From Streptomyces sp. NBC_00287 (GTDB lineage: Bacteria > Actinomycetota > Actinomycetes > Streptomycetales > Streptomycetaceae): DNA of 64,000 bases. Both the position numbers and the translations under genes were made by a program. Location: assembly GCF_036173105.1 (NCBI RefSeq), contig NZ_CP108053.1:4836001-4900000 (forward strand), written 5' to 3'. Below, piece by piece: positions 8,534-17,716 of this stretch (its first letter is position 1; the number at the start of each line of letters is the position of its first letter). The notes beneath the pieces are model-generated. The model did not search any database. It saw nothing but the letters and a program-made list of their open reading frames with translations, and was not told the origin of the DNA.

Positions 8534-9576
8534 CCCAACTGCGCCCCGAGCGCGAGTCCGGTGCCTCGTACGGGGAGCAGCCGTACGGGGATTCCGGTGT
8601 GCTCGGGGAGTGGTACGACAGCGCGGGCGGGGGCGAGCCGTGGGTGCCGCCGGCCGATGACGAGACGGTGGCGCTGCGGGTTCCGGATCCGCCAGAGCGG
8701 ATATCCGCGTCTGCGGGCGTGTCCGAGGCTTCCGCTTCCGGATCCCCGGTGGGGGGTCGTGCGGCCCGTAGGAAGGCCGCCAAGCGGCGTCATGGCCGTC
8801 ATGGGGGCGCACCGCAGACTGCACCGGAGTCCTCGGAGTCCCCGGAGTCCGGGGGCAGGCCGCTGTCGCGGGTGGAGGCGCGTCGGCAGGCGCGGGCGCG
8901 GAAGCCGAGTGCGGGGGTGCTGGCCAGCCGGGCGATCGGCGAGGTGTTCATCACGACCGGTGTGCTGATGCTGCTGTTCGTGAGCTACCAGTTGTGGTGG
9001 ACGAACGTGCGGGCGCATGCGCAGGCGGACAAGGAGAAGAACAACCTCCAGGAGGACTGGGAGAGCGGCAAGCGCAATCCCGGAACCTTCGAGCCGGGCC
9101 AGGGTTTCGCCATCCTGCACATCCCGAAGCTGGATGTCGTGGTGCCCATCGCGGAGGGCATCAGCAACAAGCAGGTGCTGGACCGGGGGATGGTCGGGCA
9201 TTACGGCGAGGGTGAGTTGAAGACGGCGATGCCGGACGCGAAGACGGGGAACTTCGGTCTGGCCGGCCATCGCAACACGCACGGCGAGCCGTTCCGCTAC
9301 ATCAACAAGCTCCAGCCGGGCGATCCGATCGTCGTGGAGACGCAGGACGACTACTACGTCTACAAGATGGCGTCGCTGCTGCCGGTGACGTCACCGAGCA
9401 ATGTGAGCGTGCTGGATCCCGTCCCCAAGGACGGGGGCTTCACCGAGCCGGGTCGCTACATCACCCTCACCACGTGCACGCCGGAGTTCACCAGCAAGTA
9501 TCGGTTGATCGTCTGGGGCAAGATGGTCGAGGAACGGCCGCGCAGCAAGGGCAAGCCGGATGCGCTAGTCCAGTAA
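8530..9576 (+). CDS. srtE1: Class E sortase (second of three)
   Basis: 348 residues, longer than usual because the first ~140 residues are a disordered, Arg/Ser/Pro-rich cytoplasmic region (GGRAARRKAAKRRHGRHGG). One membrane helix follows (EVFITTGVLMLLFVSYQLWW), then the sortase domain with His247 in LAGHRNTHGE, Cys316 in TLTTCTPE and Arg325. The place after the pabA-like gene matches srtE1 of S. coelicolor; the symbol rests on that order. SrtE enzymes anchor chaplins and other surface proteins needed for aerial growth. The start is GTG 8530, overlapping the previous stop. Confidence 0.88.
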   Translation: MTQLRPERESGASYGEQPYGDSGVLGEWYDSAGGGEPWVPPADDETVALRVPDPPERISASAGVSEASASGSPVGGRAARRKAAKRRHGRHGGAPQTAPESSESPESGGRPLSRVEARRQARARKPSAGVLASRAIGEVFITTGVLMLLFVSYQLWWTNVRAHAQADKEKNNLQEDWESGKRNPGTFEPGQGFAILHIPKLDVVVPIAEGISNKQVLDRGMVGHYGEGELKTAMPDAKTGNFGLAGHRNTHGEPFRYINKLQPGDPIVVETQDDYYVYKMASLLPVTSPSNVSVLDPVPKDGGFTEPGRYITLTTCTPEFTSKYRLIVWGKMVEERPRSKGKPDALVQ

Positions 9577-9589
9577 GGGCAGATGAACA

Positions 9590-10327
9590 GTGGCAGCGAC
9601 CACCGAGCAGCAAGAGCTGACGGACACCCCCGCCTCCCCGCGGCGCCGGGGCACCGGCCGGATCGCGGCGGCGATCAGCGTCTTCGGTGAACTCCTCATC
9701 ACGGCGGGCCTGGTGCTGGGTCTGTTCGTCGTCTACTCCCTGTGGTGGACGAATGTCATCGCGGACCGCAAGGCGGATCAGCAGGGCGACAAGGTCCGTG
9801 ACAGCTGGGCCCAGGAGGAGGACGGCCCGGTCGCGTTCGACTCCAAGAACGGCATCGGCTTTCTGCACGTCCCCGCGATGACCGGGGGCGAGATCCTGGT
9901 CGAGAAGGGCACGACGTCGAAGATCCTCAACGACGGCGTCGCCGGCTACTACACGGACCCGGTCAAGGCGACCTTGCCGACCTCCGGCAAGAAGGGCAAC
10001 TTCTCCCTCGCCGCCCATCGCGACGGCCACGGCGCGAAGTTCCACAACATCGACAAGCTGGAGAAGGGCGACCCGATCGTCTTCGAGACGAAGGACAAGT
10101 GGTACGTCTACAAGGTCTACGCCGCGCTCCCGGAAACCTCGAAGTACAACGTCAAGGTCCTCGGCCCCGTCCCCAAGGAATCGGGCAAGCAGAAGGCGGG
10201 CCACTACATCACCCTGACGACCTGCACCCCGGTGTACACCTCCCGCTACCGCTACATCGTGTGGGGCGAACTGGAGCGCGTGGAGAAGGTGGACGAGCAG
10301 CGGACGCTGCCGGAGGAACTGCGCTAG
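9590..10327 (+). CDS. srtE2: Class E sortase (third of three)
   Basis: 245 residues. Membrane helix at about 22-45 (AISVFGELLITAGLVLGLFVVYSLWW), then a sortase domain with His143 in LAAHRDGHG, Cys212 in TLTTCTPVY and Arg221 in SRYRYIVWG. It is close in sequence to the sortase before it (shared GELLITxG and WWTNVxA segments), suggesting a tandem duplication. The start is GTG 9590, 13 bases after the previous stop. The order matches srtE2 of S. coelicolor. A strong terminator follows. Confidence 0.88.
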   Translation: MAATTEQQELTDTPASPRRRGTGRIAAAISVFGELLITAGLVLGLFVVYSLWWTNVIADRKADQQGDKVRDSWAQEEDGPVAFDSKNGIGFLHVPAMTGGEILVEKGTTSKILNDGVAGYYTDPVKATLPTSGKKGNFSLAAHRDGHGAKFHNIDKLEKGDPIVFETKDKWYVYKVYAALPETSKYNVKVLGPVPKESGKQKAGHYITLTTCTPVYTSRYRYIVWGELERVEKVDEQRTLPEELR

Positions 10328-10340
10328 CGGGACGTACGAC

Positions 10341-10382
10341 GAAGGCCCCGGCTCCCCTCAAGCAAGGGGAGCCGGGGCCTTC
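10341..10382. terminator. Bidirectional terminator between sortase and pknB genes
   Basis: A perfect 18-base inverted repeat (GAAGGCCCCGGCTCCCCT at 10341-10358, its complement at 10365-10382) has a 6-base loop. It lies between two converging genes, 13 bases after the sortase stop and 18 bases after the pknB stop, so it can serve both strands. Confidence 0.92.
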
Positions 10383-10400
10383 GTACGGTCTGCGACTGGG

Positions 10401-12401
10401 TCAGTCCTCCGTGCGGAACGACGTTCCCGTCACGCCGCCGAAGATTCCGCCGTTGCCGTTGCCGCCGTCGTCCCCGCTCTCGACGGCGACGATGTCGACC
10501 GTCTGACCCTGGTTGACCGTGGTCCCCGGGGTCGGGTTCGAGCTGAAGACGGTGGCGTCGTCGTTCGGGGAGCCGGTGATGTTGCCGACGACCAGGCCCG
10601 CGTCCTCTAGCATCTTCTTGGCGTCCTTGAGCTTCTGGCCCTGGATCTGCGGGACCTGGACCTGGGTGTTCGCGGGCGCCTTGCCGATCTGGATGTTGAC
10701 CTTGGAGCCCGCGTCGGCCTGCTGGCCGGCCGACGGGGTGGTCGTGATGACCTTGCCCACCTGGTTCGGGTCCTGGGTCTCGACCTCGGTGCACTCGCCC
10801 ACCAGGTCGTTCTCCGTCATCCGTGCCTTGGCCTCGTCACAGGTCGAGCCGGCGACGTCCGGCACCGTCGACTGCTCCTGCGCCTTGGCCACGGTGAGGG
10901 TGATCGTGGAGCCCTTCTCGACCTCCTCGCCGAGTTCGGGGTCCTGTCCCGTGACCGTGCCCTCCGTCTCCGACGACACCTCCTCGACCTTCTTGACGAC
11001 GAACTCGTACTTGTCGCCCTCGAGCGTCGACTTGGCGTCCTCGAAGTCGTCACCGAGGACACTCGGCACCGCCACCTTCGGCGCGCCGGTGGAGACGACC
11101 ACGTTGACAATGGAGTCCTTGTCGACGGACGTGCCCCCCTTCGGGTCCTGCGAGCAGATCTTGCCCTTGACCTGGTCCTCGCAGGGCTCTTCCGTGTTCT
11201 TCAGCTTCACTTCCGCGTTGTCGGCCAGCTTCTCGGCCTCCGGCAGCGTCAGGCCCACCAAAGAAGGCGCCTTCGTGGTGGTGTTGGCCACCCCTTCGCC
11301 GTCGAAGATCCACTTGCCGATCAGGATCGCGCCGACCAGGACCAGCACCGCGGCCACGACCAACAGGATTGTGGAGGTGTTGGACTTCTTCTGGCGGCGC
11401 CGGTCGGGGCGGTCGTCGTAGCCGAAGCCGCCGTCGTCCGGGTTCATCGGCGGCAGCATCGACGTGGCGCCGGCGTCCGAGGAGCGCAGGGCCGTCGTCG
11501 GCTGGTCGTCGGGGTAGCCGCCGTAGCCGACCGAGCCCATCGCCGCTGTGGCCGCGACCGGCTGGCCGTCGAGGCAGGCCTCGATGTCGACCCGCATCTC
11601 GTCGGCGGACTGGTAGCGGTAGTTCGGGTCCTTGGTCAGCGCCTTCAGGACGATCGCGTCCATCTCGGGCGTGATCTCGGGGTCGAATACCGAAGGGGCC
11701 TGGGGTTCCTCGCGGACGTGCTGGTACGCCACCGCCACCGGGGAGTCGCCCACGAAGGGCGGCCGTACCGTCAGCAGCTCGTAGAGCAGACAGCCGGTGG
11801 AGTAGAGGTCCGATCTCGCGTCGACCTGCTCGCCCTTGGCCTGCTCCGGTGAGAGGTACTGGGCCGTGCCGATGACCGCGGAGGTCTGCGTCATCGTCAT
11901 GCCGGAGTCGCCCATGGCGCGGGCGATACCGAAGTCCATGACCTTGACCTGGCCGTTGCGCGTCAGCATGACGTTCGCCGGCTTGATGTCGCGGTGCACG
12001 ATGCCGCTGCGGTGGGAGTACTCCAGGGCCTGGAGGATCCCGATCGTCATCTCCAGGGAGCGCTCCGGCAGCAGCTTGCGGCCGCTGTGCAGAAGCTCAC
12101 GCAGGGTGGAGCCGTCGACGTACTCCATGACGATGTACGGGATCGACACGTTGTCGATGTAGTCCTCGCCCGTGTCGTAGACCGCCACGATCGCGGGGTG
12201 GTTGAGCGAGGCGGCCGACTGGGCCTCCCGGCGGAAGCGGGCCTGGAAGGACGGGTCGCGCGCGAGATCCGCGCGCAGCGTCTTCACCGCCACGGTGCGG
12301 CCGAGGCGAGTGTCATGCGCGAGGTAGACCTCCGCCATGCCACCACGGCCGAGCACCTGGCCCAGCTCGTACCGGCCGCCGAGGCGACGCGGCTCTTCCA
12401 T
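10401..12401 (-). CDS. pknB: Ser/Thr protein kinase PknB with PASTA domains
   Basis: 666 residues. The kinase domain (11-275) has GRGGMAEV, Lys40, HRDIKPAN with Asp138 and DFG at 156-158, the same numbering as mycobacterial PknB. The juxtamembrane linker is followed by one membrane helix (about 344-362) and four extracellular PASTA repeats (about 378-645), which bind peptidoglycan fragments or lipid II. PknB links cell-wall state to growth by phosphorylating wall and division proteins. It is the last gene of the fhaA-fhaB-pstP-rodA-pbpA-pknB operon, 171 bases after pbpA. The start is ATG 12401. Confidence 0.97.
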   Translation of the reverse strand: MEEPRRLGGRYELGQVLGRGGMAEVYLAHDTRLGRTVAVKTLRADLARDPSFQARFRREAQSAASLNHPAIVAVYDTGEDYIDNVSIPYIVMEYVDGSTLRELLHSGRKLLPERSLEMTIGILQALEYSHRSGIVHRDIKPANVMLTRNGQVKVMDFGIARAMGDSGMTMTQTSAVIGTAQYLSPEQAKGEQVDARSDLYSTGCLLYELLTVRPPFVGDSPVAVAYQHVREEPQAPSVFDPEITPEMDAIVLKALTKDPNYRYQSADEMRVDIEACLDGQPVAATAAMGSVGYGGYPDDQPTTALRSSDAGATSMLPPMNPDDGGFGYDDRPDRRRQKKSNTSTILLVVAAVLVLVGAILIGKWIFDGEGVANTTTKAPSLVGLTLPEAEKLADNAEVKLKNTEEPCEDQVKGKICSQDPKGGTSVDKDSIVNVVVSTGAPKVAVPSVLGDDFEDAKSTLEGDKYEFVVKKVEEVSSETEGTVTGQDPELGEEVEKGSTITLTVAKAQEQSTVPDVAGSTCDEAKARMTENDLVGECTEVETQDPNQVGKVITTTPSAGQQADAGSKVNIQIGKAPANTQVQVPQIQGQKLKDAKKMLEDAGLVVGNITGSPNDDATVFSSNPTPGTTVNQGQTVDIVAVESGDDGGNGNGGIFGGVTGTSFRTED

Positions 12402-12572
12402 AAGCTACCTACCAGCCCTCTCCGTCGGTCCCGACCCGCACGTTCGTACGGTTCGGAGGCTGCCGTCCGGGCCTACCGTACCCGGCTCGCTCTGTGTGAC
12501 CTGGCCAAGCCCGTCACCCGATACAGGACCGGTATCGCAACGTGCACCGATGTGAAGGTGGCGTGAGCGGGG

Positions 12573-14045
12573 TCACTTCTTGCTGTCGATGACTGCCTTC
12601 ATCACGTCCCTTGCGATCGGGCCGGCGAGACCGCCGCCGCTGATGTCGTCACGGTTGGCCGCGCCGTCCTCGACGACCACCGCTACGGCGACCGGCGAGC
12701 TGCCGTCGCTGAGCTTGGCGTAGGAGATGAACCAGGCGTACGGCTTCTCGCTGTTGTTCAGGCCGTGCTGGGCGGTACCGGTCTTGCCGCCGACCGTGGC
12801 CCCGTCGATCTTCGCGCTGGAGCCGGTGCCCTGCGGGTCGTTGACGACGGCCTCCATCATTTCCTGGAGCTTTTGCGCGGTGTCGGCGGAGACTGCCTGG
12901 GACAGCTCCTCGGGCTCATAGGTCGCGATGGTGTCGAGGTCCGAGGTGAGCTGGTCCACCATGTACGGCTTCATCAGCTTGCCGTCGTTGGCGACGGCCG
13001 AGGCGACCATGGCCATCTGCAGCGGGGTGGCCCGGTTGGAGGCCTGGCCGATGCCGTCCATGGCGTTCTGCGGGGCGTTGTCCTCGGGGTAGACGCTCTC
13101 GGAGGCGCGGACCGGGGTGTCCAGCTCGGCGTTGTTGTAGCCGAACTTCTCCGCCTGCTCGATCATCTTCTCGTTGCCGACGTTGTCGGCCATCTTCGCG
13201 AAGACGGTGTTGCAGGACACCATGAGCGCGTACCGCAGGGTGGCGTTCTTGCACTCACCGTGCTGGTTGGTGAGGGGGTCTCCGGTGGTCTCCGGCAGCT
13301 GGTACGGGTCCGGCGTCTTGGTGGCGTCGTCGATCCCCGAGACCTCGCCGTTCTCCAGCGCGGCGGCCGCGGTGACCACCTTGAAGGTGGAGCCCGGCGG
13401 GTAGGTCTCGCGCAGCGCCCGGTTCAGCATCGGGTCGTCGGGGTTGTTCGCCTTCTGTACGGCGCTCCAGGCCTTGGCGTCCTTGTCGGAGGTCCCGGCG
13501 AACTTCGAGGGGTCGTACGACGGTGTGGAGACCAGCGCCAGGATCTTGCCGGTGGCCGGGTCGATCGCGGCGACGGCGCCCTTCTTGTCGCCGAGCCCCT
13601 CGTACGCGGCCTTCTGCGCGGCGGCGTTGAGGGTGGTGACGACATTGCCACCCTCCTTCGACTTGCCGGTGATCATGTCGAGGGTGTTGCGGAAGAAGAG
13701 CCGGTCGTCGTTGCCGGTGAGGATGCCGTCCTCCAGCTTCTCCAGCTGGTTGGCGCCGAACGCCTGCGAGGAGTAGCCGGTGACCGGCGCCCACATGGGG
13801 CCGTTGGTCCAGGTGCGCTTGTACTTGTAGTCGCCGCTCTCGGACTCCACGGAGCCGGTGATGGCCTTGCCGTCGACGATGATGTTGCCGCGCGGGGTGG
13901 AGTAGCGCTCAATGTTGACGCGGCGGTTCTCGGTGTCGCTGGCCAGCTCGTCAGCCTTGACGTACTGCAGGTAGTTGTTGCGCAGCAGCAGGGTGAGGAT
14001 CAACAGTCCGCAGAAGATCGCGATCCGGCGCAGGGGCTTGTTCAT
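12573..14045 (-). CDS. pbpA: Penicillin-binding protein PbpA (transpeptidase)
   Basis: 490 residues. Short cytoplasmic N-terminus and one membrane anchor (RRIAIFCGLLILTLLL), a dimerisation region, then the transpeptidase domain with the active-site motifs STFK (Ser219), SCN (277-279) and KTG (421-423). It forms peptide cross-links in peptidoglycan and works with the RodA/FtsW-type glycosyltransferase before it. The start is ATG 14045, overlapping the previous stop by ATGA. A longer upstream frame is only overlap with rodA. In mycobacteria PbpA is controlled by PknB. Confidence 0.96.
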   Translation of the reverse strand: MNKPLRRIAIFCGLLILTLLLRNNYLQYVKADELASDTENRRVNIERYSTPRGNIIVDGKAITGSVESESGDYKYKRTWTNGPMWAPVTGYSSQAFGANQLEKLEDGILTGNDDRLFFRNTLDMITGKSKEGGNVVTTLNAAAQKAAYEGLGDKKGAVAAIDPATGKILALVSTPSYDPSKFAGTSDKDAKAWSAVQKANNPDDPMLNRALRETYPPGSTFKVVTAAAALENGEVSGIDDATKTPDPYQLPETTGDPLTNQHGECKNATLRYALMVSCNTVFAKMADNVGNEKMIEQAEKFGYNNAELDTPVRASESVYPEDNAPQNAMDGIGQASNRATPLQMAMVASAVANDGKLMKPYMVDQLTSDLDTIATYEPEELSQAVSADTAQKLQEMMEAVVNDPQGTGSSAKIDGATVGGKTGTAQHGLNNSEKPYAWFISYAKLSDGSSPVAVAVVVEDGAANRDDISGGGLAGPIARDVMKAVIDSKK

Positions 14046-15481
14046 GACGGGCGCACCACCTGTGTCATCTCGGCGTCGGGGTTGGGGGCGGGTGCCGGGG
14101 CCGGGCGGCGCGCGGTATCGCTGATGCGGATGAGGATGCCGATCAGGGCCCAGTTGGCGATGACGGAGGAGCCGCCGGACGCCAGGAACGGCATGGTCAT
14201 ACCGGTGAGCGGGATCAGGCCCATGACGCCGCCGGCGACGACGAAGACCTGGAGGGCGAAGGCGCCGGACAGTCCGATGGCGAGGAGCTTGCCGAAGGGG
14301 TCCCGGGCTGCGAGGGCGGTGCGCACGCCGCGCTCGACGATCAGGGCGTAGATGAGAAGGACCGCCATGACGCCGGCCAGGCCCAGTTCCTCGCCGAAGG
14401 TGGCGAGGATGAAGTCTGAGTTCGCGGCGAACCGGATCAGCTCGGAGTGGCCCTGGCCCCAGCCGGTGCCGAGCGTGCCGCCGGAGCCAAACGCCCAAAG
14501 GGCCTGCATGGCCTGTTCGGAGTGGCCGTCGACGCCCTGGCGGGAGAGCATGTACTCGCGCATCGGGTCGAGCCAGGCGTCCACACGCTGCTGGATGTGC
14601 GGCTCGAAGCTTGCCACGCCGACCGCGCCGACCGCGGACATCAGCAGACCGAAGACGATCCAGCTGGTCCGCTCGGTGGCGACGTACAGCATGATGACGA
14701 ACATTCCGAAGAACAGCAGCGACGTACCGAGGTCGGTCTCGAAGACCAGGATGAGGATCGACATCGCCCAGACGACGAGGATCGGGCCGAGGTCGCGGCC
14801 GCGCGGCAGGTACAGGCCCATGAAGCGGCGGCTGGCCAGGGCGAGCGCGTCGCGCTTGACCATCAGGTAGCCGGCGAAGAAGACCGCGAGAACGATCTTC
14901 GCGAACTCACCGGGCTGGATGGAGAATCCGGCGACCGAGATCCAGATCTTGGCGCCGTAGAGGTTCTTGCCGAGGCCCGGCACCAGCGGCAGCAGCAGGA
15001 GGAACAGCGCGCCGACCATGGAGATGTAGGTGTAGCGCTGAAGGACGCGGTGGTCCTTGAGGAAGATCAGCACCGCGACGAAGAGGGCGATTCCCAGCGC
15101 CGTGTACATCAGCTGCCGCGGTGCGGCCGAGCCGGCCTGGCCGATCGACTGGAGCAGCTCCGACTGGTCCAGCCGCCAGATGGCGACGAGCCCGAGTCCG
15201 TTCAGCAGCGTTGCCAGCGGCAGCATCAGCGGATCCGCGTACGGCGCGAACTTCCGCACCACGAGATGGCCGACGCCGGCCAGCAGGCCGAGGCCCAGGC
15301 CGTAGCTCAGCAGGCCGGTCGGCACCTCGTCGTTCATCGCAAGACCCACGTTGGCGTAGGCGAAGACCGGGATGACGACGGCGAACACCAGCAGCGCGAG
15401 CTCGGTGTTGCGTCGGCTCGGGGCGCCGATGGAGCCGATCGTGGACGTGTGGTGCGTCGAGGGGTTGGAAGTACTGCTCAT
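14042..15481 (-). CDS. rodA: SEDS-family peptidoglycan glycosyltransferase (RodA/FtsW)
   Basis: 479 residues with about ten membrane helices. SEDS motifs are visible: KIWISVAGFSIQPGEFAKI, FETDLGTSLLFFGMF and the terminal IPLTGMTMPFLASGGSS. These proteins polymerise lipid II with a partner class B PBP, here pbpA, which is coupled by ATGA. By position it is the RodA of the mycobacterial-type operon; many annotations call it FtsW, and the sequence alone does not settle this. The start is ATG 15481. Confidence 0.94.
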   Translation of the reverse strand: MSSTSNPSTHHTSTIGSIGAPSRRNTELALLVFAVVIPVFAYANVGLAMNDEVPTGLLSYGLGLGLLAGVGHLVVRKFAPYADPLMLPLATLLNGLGLVAIWRLDQSELLQSIGQAGSAAPRQLMYTALGIALFVAVLIFLKDHRVLQRYTYISMVGALFLLLLPLVPGLGKNLYGAKIWISVAGFSIQPGEFAKIVLAVFFAGYLMVKRDALALASRRFMGLYLPRGRDLGPILVVWAMSILILVFETDLGTSLLFFGMFVIMLYVATERTSWIVFGLLMSAVGAVGVASFEPHIQQRVDAWLDPMREYMLSRQGVDGHSEQAMQALWAFGSGGTLGTGWGQGHSELIRFAANSDFILATFGEELGLAGVMAVLLIYALIVERGVRTALAARDPFGKLLAIGLSGAFALQVFVVAGGVMGLIPLTGMTMPFLASGGSSVIANWALIGILIRISDTARRPAPAPAPNPDAEMTQVVRPS

Positions 15482-15508
15482 CGTGTGACGGGGCCTCTCA
15501 CGGCTTGC

Positions 15509-17062
15509 CTACTGCGTACCGCACTTCGAGACGACCTTCTGCTCTTCCTCCGAGAGTGTGGGGCCGGGAGTGGGAGTAGGTGCGGTCGTGGACGGGGACG
15601 GGGAGGTCGATGCCGAACCCGAGGGGGAACCCGACGGGTTCGGTGTCGGTGACGCCTTGGACGTGAGGGAGGTACGCGTGGTTCCCGTGGTGCCTCCGGC
15701 CTCGCCCTCGCCGGTCTTGGAGTTCTGCTCGCTCTCGGCCGCCTGCCGCTCGGACTGCTTCTTGCACGCGGAGGCCTGCAGGGCCAGCTCGTCGATCTTC
15801 TTCTGGGCGTTGTCGAGTCCGCCCTCGGCGATCGTCGCCTCGACGAGTTCCTGCTGGTACGGCGGGAGGTACTTGAGTTCGATCTCGGGGTGGTCCTTCT
15901 CCACCTCCGACAGCGAGACCCAGGCGAGGTCCTGGCTGATGCCGCGGTACAGGGCGACATGCTCGCCGTTGGCGCCGACGTAGTACTGGGTCTGCGTCCA
16001 TCGCCAGCCGCCGTACAGACCGCCGCCGAGGACGGCCAGCGCGAGTGCGGAGTAGAGGGATCTCTTCAGCCACTTGCGGCCCTTGCGGGGCTTGACGAAG
16101 TCGTCGTCGCTGTAGTCGCCGAAGCCGGCCGTGTTGATGTAGCCGGTGACGTCGCCGGAGCCGGGCGGGCCGAACTCGCCGCCCCCGCCGCCCTGTCCGG
16201 GCACCTGGCGGCCGAGCCCGGAGGCGCGGCCGGCCGGGGTCTGCATGATGCCGTTGTCGTGCAGCTGGAGCTGGTTCTCGGCGACGGCTCCGACCACGAC
16301 GGGCTGGTCGGAGATCTGCCCGGCGAGGGTGTCACCGGTGTCCAGGTCGAGGACGTCCGCGACGATCACGGTGATGTTGTCGGGGCCGCCGCCGCGCAGT
16401 GCGAGCTGGATGAGCTCCTGCACGGTCTCCTGGGGGCCCTGGTAGCTGGCGAGGGTGTCCTCGAGGGTCTGGTGGGAGACCACGCCGGAGAGGCCGTCGG
16501 AGCAGATCAAGTAGCGGTCGCCGGCGCGGACTTCGCGGATGGAGAGGTCGGGCTCGACATGGTCGCCGCTGCCCAGCGCGCGCATCAGCAGGGAGCGCTG
16601 CGGGTGCGTGGTCGCTTCCTCTTCGGTGATCCGGCCCTCGTCGACCAGGCGCTGCACCCAGGTGTGGTCCTGGGTGATCTGCGTCAGCACACCGTCGCGC
16701 AGCAGATACGCGCGCGAGTCGCCGACGTGCACGAGGCCCAGGCGCTGGCCGGTCCACAGCAGGGCGGTGAGCGTGGTGCCCATGCCCTCCAGCTGCGGGT
16801 CGTCCTCGACCATCGAGCGCAACTGGTCGTTGGCGCGCTGCACGGCCGTACCGAGCGAGGTGAGGATGTCGGAGCCGGGGACGTCGTCGTCGAGGGCGAC
16901 GATGGTGGAGATCGCCTCGGAGGAGGCGACCTCGCCCGCGGCCGCGCCGCCCATGCCGTCGGCGATGGCGAGCAGTCGGGGACCGGCGTATCCGGAGTCC
17001 TCGTTGCCCTCCCGGATCATGCCTTTGTGCGATCCGGCGGCGAAGCGCAGTGACAGACTCAT
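15509..17062 (-). CDS. pstP: PP2C-family Ser/Thr protein phosphatase PstP
   Basis: 517 residues. The PP2C catalytic domain (about 5-240) has the metal-binding motifs GMIREGNEDSGY, LLAIADGMGG, VHVGDSRAYLL, DGLSGVVS and GGPDNITVIV. A linker, one membrane helix (SLYSALALAVLGGGLYGGWRW) and an extracellular Pro/Ser/Thr-rich tail follow. PstP reverses phosphorylation by PknB-type kinases. ATG 17062 (MSLSLRF) is chosen for its GAGGTG site and because homologues begin there; in-frame starts up to 17107 exist. It is 27 bases before rodA. Confidence 0.95.
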   Translation of the reverse strand: MSLSLRFAAGSHKGMIREGNEDSGYAGPRLLAIADGMGGAAAGEVASSEAISTIVALDDDVPGSDILTSLGTAVQRANDQLRSMVEDDPQLEGMGTTLTALLWTGQRLGLVHVGDSRAYLLRDGVLTQITQDHTWVQRLVDEGRITEEEATTHPQRSLLMRALGSGDHVEPDLSIREVRAGDRYLICSDGLSGVVSHQTLEDTLASYQGPQETVQELIQLALRGGGPDNITVIVADVLDLDTGDTLAGQISDQPVVVGAVAENQLQLHDNGIMQTPAGRASGLGRQVPGQGGGGGEFGPPGSGDVTGYINTAGFGDYSDDDFVKPRKGRKWLKRSLYSALALAVLGGGLYGGWRWTQTQYYVGANGEHVALYRGISQDLAWVSLSEVEKDHPEIELKYLPPYQQELVEATIAEGGLDNAQKKIDELALQASACKKQSERQAAESEQNSKTGEGEAGGTTGTTRTSLTSKASPTPNPSGSPSGSASTSPSPSTTAPTPTPGPTLSEEEQKVVSKCGTQ

Positions 17063-17190
17063 GCGCACCTCGCCCGTCGGCTCCGGGTACATCCGCACGG
17101 TGCCCACCCTCCGGTCGGGAGCGCGCCGGGGCCCGTCGTGGGGGCCGCCGCTGCGTGCTCGCTCCGCTCGCGCCTATTCATGATGCAGCA

Positions 17191-17706
17191 CTACTTCCGC
17201 AGCTCGATGACGGTCTTGCCGATGCGGATCGGCGCGCCCAGCGCAATCGGTGTCGGGGTCGTCAGCCGCGTTCGGTCGAGATACGTGCCATTGGTGGAGC
17301 CCAGGTCCTCGACGATCCACTGGCCGTCGCGGTCCGGGTAGATCCTGGCATGCCGGCTGGAGGCGTAGTCGTCGTCCAGCACGATCGTGCTGTCGTGCGC
17401 CCGGCCCAGCGTGATGGTCTGGCCCTGGAGCGCGACCGTGGTGCCGGTGAGGGTGCCCTCGGAGACCACGAGCTTGGTGGGGGCGTTACGGCGCTGGCGG
17501 CCGCCCCCTGCTGCCTGCTGGCGCTGCTGCGGCGGCGCCGCCTGCCGCGCCGGCTGCTGCTGGCGTCCGGCCTCCCGGCGCGAGCCGCGCTGGGTGACGC
17601 GCGTACCGAACAGGTCGCTGCGGATGACCTGCACGGCCACGATCACGAACAGCCACAGGACGGCCAGGAAACCCAGCCGCATGACCGTGAGGGTCAGCTC
17701 TGACAT
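17191..17706 (-). CDS. fhaB: FHA-domain protein FhaB (FipA)
   Basis: 171 residues. An N-terminal membrane helix (LGFLAVLWLFVIVAVQVI) is followed by a Gln/Arg/Pro-rich linker and a C-terminal FHA domain (about 92-168) with TLGRAHDSTIVLDDDYASSRHARI and DLGSTNGTYLD, the phosphothreonine-binding signature. FhaB tethers phosphorylated partners to the division and wall machinery and is a PknB substrate in mycobacteria. The start is ATG 17706, 10 bases after the fhaA stop. Confidence 0.94.
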   Translation of the reverse strand: MSELTLTVMRLGFLAVLWLFVIVAVQVIRSDLFGTRVTQRGSRREAGRQQQPARQAAPPQQRQQAAGGGRQRRNAPTKLVVSEGTLTGTTVALQGQTITLGRAHDSTIVLDDDYASSRHARIYPDRDGQWIVEDLGSTNGTYLDRTRLTTPTPIALGAPIRIGKTVIELRK

Positions 17707-17716
17707 TGCCCCCGCT

